Source of the DNA: Candidatus Methylomirabilota bacterium
GTDB lineage: Bacteria; Methylomirabilota; Methylomirabilia; Methylomirabilales; 2-02-FULL-66-22
Length of the DNA stretch: 29,958 nucleotides
Direction of reading: 5' to 3'
Assembly: GCA_016209725.1 (NCBI GenBank)
Contig: JACQVO010000155.1
Span: forward strand, 1-29,958
Shown: positions 25,496-29,958 of the stretch, in pieces
How positions within the stretch are numbered: the first letter of the stretch is position 1
How the letters are laid out: each line of letters begins with the position of its first letter
Notes under the pieces: generated by a model
The model's database searches: none
Told to the model about the DNA's origin: nothing
What the model saw: only the letters and a program-made list of their open reading frames with translations
Translations under genes and position numbers: made by a program

Positions 25496-25686
25496 TGTCC
25501 GTTCCCGGGATGTGGCCGGGGCGGCCTCTGGACATCTCTTGCCTCAGCTCGCTGGAGGCGCTCCCGCCGAAGGCGGGCGTGGCACGCGGGACACACGAAC
25601 TTACCAGTTGGCAGGTCATAGGCCGCCGCAAGCGCCTCCGGACGGCGGCAGCATTCACAAAGCAGAGGATCCCGTTTCGACCTCAT
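25492..25686 (-). CDS. Small zinc-ribbon protein
   Basis: 64 aa with two Cys pairs: C10/C13 (LLCECC) and C32/C35 (FVCPAC), spaced like a treble-clef or zinc ribbon. The C-terminal half is Arg-rich and helical, which could bind nucleic acid or a protein partner. ATG at 25686 overlaps the upstream stop as ATGA; ATG at 25695 is an alternative. It resembles in design the CDRC/CPQC protein encoded at 28597-28854. The function is unknown. Confidence 0.7.
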   Translation of the reverse strand: MRSKRDPLLCECCRRPEALAAAYDLPTGKFVCPACHARLRRERLQRAEARDVQRPPRPHPGNGH

Positions 25687-25994
25687 CTCCACCATGCCCC
25701 CCTTGGGGGACACGACCCCGGTGATACGCGTCCTGGGGACCCGCACATCACAATTGCCTTTCCCGCCTCCTCGGACGCGAGGTGAGCGAAGGTAGCGGCA
25801 AGCCTGGCATCCTCCCGCCCCATCTCGATCCGCCCGGAGGCGAGCAGGAGTTCTGCCTGTTGGAGGAAGTGGCGTGCACACGGGTGGAGATCGGCGCCAT
25901 TTCGGCGCGCCTCCTCGATGAGGGCCCCGGCCCGCCTCAAATGGTCGGGCGCGCGCGCCGGGTCCCGTAGCACATCCTGTACTCGATCGGTCAT
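25683..25994 (-). CDS. Small helical protein, probable DUF4398-like module
   Basis: 103 aa, almost wholly helical. The segment 'CARHFLQQAELLLASGRIEMG', followed by 'RLAATFAHLASEEAGKAI', resembles the 'WxAAxxFAxxAxEE' helix of the modules encoded at 26371-27740, suggesting a diverged copy of the same unit. The C-terminus is short and Gly/Pro-rich. The start (25994) and stop (25683) overlap neighbours as ATGA at both ends, which supports a real translated gene. No enzyme motif is seen. Confidence 0.65.
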   Translation of the reverse strand: MTDRVQDVLRDPARAPDHLRRAGALIEEARRNGADLHPCARHFLQQAELLLASGRIEMGREDARLAATFAHLASEEAGKAIVMCGSPGRVSPGSCPPRGAWWR

Positions 25995-26374
25995 GGACTT
26001 TTCCTCCCGTTCACCGGAGTCGGGAGCGTTCTCGCCTCCCGGGTCGCTGGGGCGGGCGTCGCTTTCCCGGCCCGGAGCGCGGCATTGTCCAGCCGCAAAC
26101 GCTCGACCTCCTCCGTCAGGCGCATCTTGTCCTTCTGGAGCTGCTCGATCTCCCGGTGTAAGAGGTCCACGAACTCGCGGAGCCGGGCCACTTCCTCCCG
26201 CGTGGCCGGGGGTTCATCACTCCGTCGAGGGGGAGATTGGTCGCACGCCGGTAGGACGGCCGCGGCGGCCAGGGTCATCCCCCAGCAGAGGAGTCGGCGC
26301 AGGCGGGTTCGCCGCTCTGAGTGGGCCCCGCGTCCAAGAGCATATCCCCGGAGTCCGGATGCGGTGGTGGTCAT
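25991..26374 (-). CDS. Coiled-coil lipoprotein
   Basis: 127 aa. A long basic N-region and hydrophobic stretch end in lipobox LPAC (C44), so the mature protein is probably lipid-anchored. Residues ~57-103 form a heptad-patterned coiled coil ('EEVARLREFVDLLHREIEQL', then 'KDKMRLTEEVERLRLDNAAL'). An Ala/Pro/Thr-rich tail follows. The design recalls Lpp-like or YbgF-like periplasmic coiled coils. ATGA overlaps exist at both ends (26371-26374 and 25991-25994). It may oligomerise and act as an envelope spacer alongside the Pal homologue of the same operon. Confidence 0.75.
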   Translation of the reverse strand: MTTTASGLRGYALGRGAHSERRTRLRRLLCWGMTLAAAAVLPACDQSPPRRSDEPPATREEVARLREFVDLLHREIEQLQKDKMRLTEEVERLRLDNAALRAGKATPAPATREARTLPTPVNGRKSP

Positions 26375-27270
26375 AGCGGTCCCTCTGGCGGGAGCGGGAT
26401 CACCGCGATCTCACGAGGTGGACGAAGGCGGACAGACCGGGGGGATACGGCAGACCATGCATGCATGCGGATCGCCCGGAACTCTTCGCCCGCAATCCGA
26501 CTGAACACGGTGGCCGCACGCCAGCGCCCCGCCAAGGCGCTGGAGCGCGCCGCGACCAGAAAACCCTCCGCCCGCAGCAGAATCGGCATCGCCTGCCGAG
26601 GGAATCTCGCTTCCCACCCTCGCACCGTATCGCCGGCCGCCTCGGCCGCTTCCAGCGCCGCGTGCGCCTCTGACGATCCGGAAAGCCACCTCTCCGAGCT
26701 TGCGACGGGGGCCATTGCCTGCGGGGAGCGAATCACCGCATCAGATGCTCTCACCGGCCGAACGTCCCGCCGGATCGTTCCGCCGGTGAGGGAGTACACC
26801 GGACATGTACTGCCCGGAGGCCGCGACGGTCTTGGATGATCCGCTTGATTGTTCCGCGCATCTCGCGCTCCTCTCGGCGAGATCCCGCACCACCATCCCT
26901 CAGCCCGCTGGCTCTTCTTTCGAACTGTGGGACCCCCCTCGGTGGCGCGGGCCGCCCACTCCAGGGCCAATTCAGCGAACAGGCTCGCCGATCCCCAGTG
27001 CCGCGATTCCCATTGACGTCTCCCAGCCTCCAGGTACCGCCGGGCAAGGGCCTCGGCCTCCTGGCGGCTCGGCCCGCCCTCCGGGGGAATGACCAGGTTC
27101 CTCAATGCGCTCTGGGCCCGGCGGAGGAGCGTAGCGGCGCGGCCGCGTGGGCTGACCGGCGGAACCTCGACGGCTTCCCCCGATGGCTCTGCAAGATCGA
27201 GCCTCTCCTGAAGGTCGGGGAACAGGCGGGAGAATACAGACACCTCTGCTTCACCATGCCGCCTCGTCAT
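26371..27270 (-). CDS. Two-module helical protein (DUF4398-like repeats) spanning a cold-shock gene relic
   Basis: 299 aa in one open frame. Module A (~residues 43-115) reads 'LLRRAQSALRN' then 'RRYLEAGRRQWESRHWGSASL' and 'LFAELALEWAARAT'. Module B (~195-275) reads 'RAEGFLVAARSSALAGRWRAA', 'TVFSRIAGEEFRAI'. Both follow the same helical-hairpin pattern. The start and stop each overlap neighbours as ATGA. The linker between modules (~116-190) is poor in predicted structure and overlaps, out of frame, a remnant of a cold-shock gene (26751-26861). The fusion therefore probably arose from a deletion that removed the module A stop. No signal peptide is present. Confidence 0.6.
   Translation of the reverse strand: MTRRHGEAEVSVFSRLFPDLQERLDLAEPSGEAVEVPPVSPRGRAATLLRRAQSALRNLVIPPEGGPSRQEAEALARRYLEAGRRQWESRHWGSASLFAELALEWAARATEGGPTVRKKSQRAEGWWCGISPRGARDARNNQADHPRPSRPPGSTCPVYSLTGGTIRRDVRPVRASDAVIRSPQAMAPVASSERWLSGSSEAHAALEAAEAAGDTVRGWEARFPRQAMPILLRAEGFLVAARSSALAGRWRAATVFSRIAGEEFRAIRMHAWSAVSPRSVRLRPPREIAVIPLPPEGPL
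26751..26861 (-). pseudogene. Cold-shock-domain gene relic with internal deletion
   Basis: A 36-codon frame starts MRGTIKRIIQDR, a typical cold-shock-domain N-terminus (normally continuing GFGFI). It jumps directly to RGLRAVHVR, which resembles the C-terminal end of such proteins. The central ~40 residues with the RNP motifs are missing. AGAGGAG 6 nt before the ATG is a good ribosome site, supporting a former gene here. It lies inside the linker of 26371-27270, in another frame. Confidence 0.5.
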
Positions 27271-27413
27271 GACGGATCGGGCTGATCTGGCGGCGAAGGG
27301 GGCATCCCCGCACCCTGGGTGGCCCGCCCCGCGCACTCCACGGCCAGGCGAGCGAACACTTGCGCCTCGTCCCAATCCTGAAGGAGGAAGCGTCGGCGGG
27401 CGATCCCGTTCAA
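27267..27413 (-). pseudogene. Partial helical module in frame with the upstream gene
   Basis: 48 codons from TTG 27413: 'ARRRFLLQDWDEAQVFARLA', 'VECAGRATQGAG'. This aligns closely with module A of the downstream gene (RR..W..A..FA.LA.E.A.RAT.G). The TGA overlaps the downstream ATG as ATGA. Upstream, the same frame is interrupted only by the stop of 27444-27740, 10 codons before this TTG. No ribosome site precedes the TTG. It is probably the second half of a once two-module gene, now cut by TGA; a separate small gene is the alternative. Confidence 0.55.
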
Positions 27414-27443
27414 CCTCTGATGAACCGGCGGGGCCGGAAGGGG

Positions 27444-27740
27444 TCAATGCGTGTTCGGTCCGCTGCCCGCCGATCCCAGGGCCACATCCTCGGCCTTCGA
27501 GGCGAGAAGCATGGCTCCTTGCCAATCCTCCCGGGCCAGCTTCCACCGGGCAGCGGCAAGGTACAGGCTTGCCCGCCGGAGGCGCTGCCAGCCCTGAGGT
27601 TGCGAAGCCCGCCGGGTGCCCCTTTGTCGCTCCAACGCGACCTCGGCCTTACGGATGACCCAGCGGGCACCGGCACTCAGGCGATCCTGCTCCGGTGTCG
27701 CGAGTGCCAGCGCCCGGCGGGGTCCCTCACTCCTGGACAA
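27444..27740 (-). CDS. Helical protein with DUF4398-like module
   Basis: 98 aa. One helical module: 'ARWVIRKAEVALERQRG' then 'RRASLYLAAARWKLAREDWQ' and 'GAMLLASKAEDVAL'. The sequence pattern (AxxxL..A..W..A..LA..AE..A) resembles DUF4398 units, which often accompany OmpA/Pal genes. The TTG start (27740) follows GCGAGGG and overlaps the pal stop by 14 nt; no ATG with support exists. After its TGA the same frame continues into another module (27267-27413). No signal peptide. Confidence 0.6.
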   Translation of the reverse strand: MSRSEGPRRALALATPEQDRLSAGARWVIRKAEVALERQRGTRRASQPQGWQRLRRASLYLAAARWKLAREDWQGAMLLASKAEDVALGSAGSGPNTH

Positions 27741-28365
27741 CGTGCCCTCGCCGGTTGAACCTCCAGGCGCTCTCATCATGGCCGAGGACGAACGGGCGCT
27801 CCTTGCCGTAACTGACCGTGCGGAGCCGAGTTGGCTGGATCCCCGCAGCCACGAGGAAGTCCCGCACCGCTTTGGCCCGCCGCTCACCGAGCCCGAGGTT
27901 GTACTCGGCGGTGCCGCGCTCGTCGCAATGGCCTTCCACGACAATCTTTGCCGTAGGATTTGCCTTGAGCCAGGCAACGTCCGCGGCAAGCGCCGTCTTC
28001 TGGTCATCCCGGACGGTGGCCTTGTCAAAGTCGAAGAAGACGTCCTTCAAGGGGGACTCGCCCGCGGCGCGCGGCGAGCCCGTGGCTGCGCCCTCCGATT
28101 TAGGTACAGCCGCCGCTTCCCGGGGGGCCGCCGGCCGGCTGACCGGTGTCTCGGCGGCCTTCGCGCCTGGCGCTCCCGGCGTCGGTACTACAGCCGCCGC
28201 CTGCGGACCCACGGCTGCCGGGCCTGCCTGTCCCACCTCGGGTTTCTTGGGGCAGCCGGCCAAGAACACCATTGAGAGTAGAAGGACCGCTGGGCCCAAG
28301 GTTCGACGAATAACCTGGTGGGGGGTTCGCCGTTTGTTTGTCCCAATTCCCGCGCACTCTCGCAT
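27727..28365 (-). CDS. pal: Peptidoglycan-associated lipoprotein (Pal/OmpA-C)
   Basis: 212 aa. Signal peptide with lipobox LAGC (C38), then an Ala/Pro-rich linker (~45-105), then an OmpA-C domain (~108-212). The peptidoglycan-binding signature GHCDERG (145-151) and 'YNLGLGERRAKAV' are present, and the end 'ESAWRFNRRGHVV' is Pal-like. Pal anchors the outer membrane to peptidoglycan and partners with Tol proteins. No tolQRAB genes are nearby, so this may be a Pal paralogue of the operon rather than the housekeeping copy. ATG at 28365 has GGAGGG 8 nt upstream, directly after the YHS gene stop. Confidence 0.93.
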   Translation of the reverse strand: MRECAGIGTNKRRTPHQVIRRTLGPAVLLLSMVFLAGCPKKPEVGQAGPAAVGPQAAAVVPTPGAPGAKAAETPVSRPAAPREAAAVPKSEGAATGSPRAAGESPLKDVFFDFDKATVRDDQKTALAADVAWLKANPTAKIVVEGHCDERGTAEYNLGLGERRAKAVRDFLVAAGIQPTRLRTVSYGKERPFVLGHDESAWRFNRRGHVVQE

Positions 28366-28379
28366 CTCTCATACCCTCC

Positions 28380-28592
28380 TCATGGGACGAAGCGCTCTGG
28401 GGGAAAACGGTCTGCCTGCTTTCTTGACCATTCACGTCTGAGGTAGAGCACCGGTGTTGCGAGGAACCGCCCGCGGCAGGCCTCCGAGCAGAAGAAGAAC
28501 CGCTCGGGCCCGAAGGCGACCGTGGGCGTCCCTGGCCCTGCCTCCAGCCATCTCCCGCAGACGAGATCATGCTCGACATCGGTGACGTGCAT
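28380..28592 (-). CDS. YHS/TRASH-type small metal-binding protein
   Basis: 70 aa. C12 (LVCGRWL) with C35 and C39 (FFFCSEACRGRF) give the YHS/TRASH pattern (VCG...FCSxxCxxxF), associated with metal sensing or metal handling. The end is Arg-rich. ATG at 28592 lies 4 nt after the stop of the zinc-ribbon gene, implying coupled translation. The open frame back to 28754 is only a shadow. It ends 14 bp before the pal start. Confidence 0.75.
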   Translation of the reverse strand: MHVTDVEHDLVCGRWLEAGPGTPTVAFGPERFFFCSEACRGRFLATPVLYLRREWSRKQADRFPPERFVP

Positions 28593-28596
28593 CGGC

Positions 28597-28854
28597 TCAC
28601 GAGGCGGAGGGGCGGATCCCCTCCCGCAACCGCTTGGCTTCCCGGCCGGTGAGCTCCGCCTCCTGGGAAAAGGCTTCTCGCAGGTAACACTGCGGGCAAA
28701 GGATCTGGCCGAGGTCGAACGACACATGTACGTCCCACTCGGAGGCAAAGGCATCCGTCCTGCGGCATCGGTCGCAACTCATTCGAAAGCCCTTCAACTC
28801 ACTGGATGACATTGCCAGGCCCATCGTCTCTTCCGGCGCGCTCAGCCGCTCCAT
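28597..28854 (-). CDS. Small zinc-ribbon protein
   Basis: 85 aa with C27/C30 (MSCDRC) and C53/C56 (LCPQC), a zinc-ribbon arrangement, then a helical acidic-basic tail ('EAELTGREAKRLREG'). ATG at 28854 overlaps the upstream TAA as TAATG, and GAAG precedes it, favouring this start over internal ATGs. The protein resembles the 25492-25686 product in size and Cys spacing. The function is unknown; a protein-interaction or nucleic-acid role is possible. Confidence 0.7.
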   Translation of the reverse strand: MERLSAPEETMGLAMSSSELKGFRMSCDRCRRTDAFASEWDVHVSFDLGQILCPQCYLREAFSQEAELTGREAKRLREGIRPSAS

Positions 28855-29096
28855 TACTTCTTCGCAGGGGCCGGCTTCTTCGTCGCCGCCTCGAGCTGCG
28901 CCCTCAGATCCTGGTTCTCCTTGGTGAGGCCTTCCGCTTGCTGCTTGAGCCCGCTGTTCTCCTGCTGCAGCCGGTCCACCTCTCTAGCGAGGGCTACCAC
29001 CTTCTCGCGCTGATCCTGCGACTCACAGACTGACACCCCCGCCATGCCGAAGACGGCGATGATGAGAGCCCGAGAGACCCGGCGAATCCGGTGCAT
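28854..29096 (-). CDS. Small exported coiled-coil protein (Lpp-like)
   Basis: 80 aa. A hydrophobic N-terminal signal (~8-24) ends near C24 (SVCES), a non-ideal lipobox, so lipidation is uncertain. Residues ~28-68 form a regular coiled coil ('VVALAREVDRLQQENSGLKQ', 'AEGLTKENQDLRAQLE'). The C-terminus is Ala/Pro/Lys-rich (KKPAPAKK), a possible peptidoglycan-proximal tail. TAA overlaps the next ATG. Its design parallels the coiled-coil lipoprotein at 25991-26374. Confidence 0.72.
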   Translation of the reverse strand: MHRIRRVSRALIIAVFGMAGVSVCESQDQREKVVALAREVDRLQQENSGLKQQAEGLTKENQDLRAQLEAATKKPAPAKK

Positions 29097-29200
29097 TTTT
29101 CCTTACCGCTGCGCTCCGGGCCGGAGTGCGGCCCAATGACGCAAGCGGGATAACCCCCAGCGACACCCCGAGAGCCTGCGACGGGCGGCGTCCGAACGGT

Positions 29201-29776
29201 TCATCGGCGTGGGGACCCGTTGTCCGGCACCGCCTCTTGAGGCTCCCAGTCCCTGAAGGCTAGTTCCAACAGACAATGGTCGCACGAGACCCAGTCGAGG
29301 TAGTATTGCAGGACAGACCCCCCTAATCGCAGCCACGCGGCTCGTCGGAGCATCGTCAGGGCGTCGGGGAGCCGTCCCAGATTCACCAGAGCCCTCGCTT
29401 CCATGGATGTTGTCGAGGCCTGTTCCTGAAGCACAGCCATCCCGCGTTTCAATTCGTCAATCGCGGATCCGGGGTCCCCGTCCTGGCTGAGCAGGATCCC
29501 CAGCGCCCCTCGGGCCACGAAGTCCAGGGGGTTCAGTCGAAGCGCCTCCCGGAGGGCCACGCACGCTTCCTCAGCCCGGCCCTGACGTGCGTGGCACAGC
29601 CCGAGCAGCCGGTGTACTTCAGGGCGGGTTGGATCCCGGCTCTGTGCCGTCGTCAGCTCGCGCAACGCGCTGGTGAAAGCGCCCCGCCGGAAGTGTGCGC
29701 GACCCTCTACCAAGTGTGGCTCAAAGCCAGGATCAGCTTGGCGGCCCTTGGGGTGTTGCCTTCGGGATAGGGGCAC
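29201..29776 (-). CDS. TPR-repeat protein
   Basis: 191 aa. At least three tetratricopeptide repeats are visible between ~20 and ~150: 'LVEGRAHFRRGAFTSALREL', 'RLLGLCHARQGRAEEACVAL' and 'ARGALGILLSQDGDPGSAID'. A C-terminal CxxC (SCDHC) with flanking aromatics lies at ~165-180. TPR domains mediate protein-protein contacts. The start is GTG at 29776, with GGGAG about 9 nt upstream. It heads the compact minus-strand run; a 104-bp gap separates it from the coiled-coil gene. Confidence 0.8.
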   Translation of the reverse strand: MPLSRRQHPKGRQADPGFEPHLVEGRAHFRRGAFTSALRELTTAQSRDPTRPEVHRLLGLCHARQGRAEEACVALREALRLNPLDFVARGALGILLSQDGDPGSAIDELKRGMAVLQEQASTTSMEARALVNLGRLPDALTMLRRAAWLRLGGSVLQYYLDWVSCDHCLLELAFRDWEPQEAVPDNGSPRR

Positions 29777-29958
29777 GATTGGGAGCTCCCTTTTCCTTTC
29801 TGTGGAACAGTAAATCGACCGCTTGGTTGCTCACCTGCCAATGGCGCCCGAGTTCCAGTCGTGGCTGGCTAGGGCCCCGCGCCCCCTGCAACGGAGCCGA
29901 GGGTGGTCATCACGGTAAGATGCGGCAGACGGCTCTGCACTGCTGCCGTAACCCCAAA
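29777..29958. other. Upstream region at window edge
   Basis: No gene is visible in the last 182 bp. It should carry the promoter of the minus-strand operon, but no convincing -35/-10 pair is seen. Confidence 0.3.

Overview
The window is high-GC bacterial DNA. Gene content includes a large BadF/BcrA-type activase, PAC2, XdhC, an NtrC-type two-component pair, and many small lipoproteins. Intergenic DNA carries degenerate short repeats (ATGCGGAAT-like and GAGAGCCGAGAGCC-like). Together these suggest an uncultured soil or subsurface lineage such as Rokubacteria/NC10 (Methylomirabilota). That placement is inference only; no rRNA or marker gene is present.

Region 1 (1-5651) is a tRNA cluster and a mobile-element scar. 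There is a partial tRNA-Arg(UCG), then tRNA-Arg(UCU) and tRNA-Lys(CUU). A tyrosine integrase runs antisense into the 3' half of tRNA-Lys, followed by a small excisionase-like protein. A complete IS21-family element (istA, istB, matching ends, 2194-5039) comes next, and its right end abuts the last two thirds of a branched-chain aminotransferase. No target duplication and no second att copy are visible, so most of the integrated island appears to have been lost in an IS21-associated rearrangement.

Region 2 (5652-9678) is loosely packed. It holds a DinB-like protein, msrB, decayed coding DNA, a Phd/YefM antitoxin with a RelE/ParE toxin frame that has no standard start codon, and a lipoprotein gene broken by two stops and a frameshift. 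Two copies of a 95-bp repeat with imperfect inverted ends sit 2.7 kb apart.

Region 3 (9679-13613) has small envelope genes (glycine-zipper lipoprotein, proline-rich exported protein, small membrane protein, BamE/SmpA-like lipoprotein), an EamA transporter and a small Cys-containing conserved protein.

Region 4 (13854-21989), all on the plus strand, has a two-gene activase unit: a fused tandem ASKHA ATPase plus DUF2229, overlapping a COG3581-like partner. It is followed by a two-domain rhodanese, a PAC2 protein, a cupin and an XdhC protein. The dehydratase, proteasome and molybdenum-enzyme partners one would expect are not in the window.

Region 5 (22108-24875, minus) is a sensor kinase and sigma54-dependent response regulator pair with a 4-nt overlap.

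Region 6 (24887-29776, minus) is the most unusual part. It is a tightly packed run of about a dozen small genes joined by one TAATG and five 4-nt overlaps. It encodes a TPR protein, coiled-coil (lipo)proteins, Cys-rich zinc-ribbon and YHS proteins, a Pal/OmpA lipoprotein, several diverged copies of one helical module (DUF4398-like), a relic of a cold-shock gene, and a GNAT acetyltransferase. It looks like an envelope-linked operon whose modules have been duplicating and decaying.
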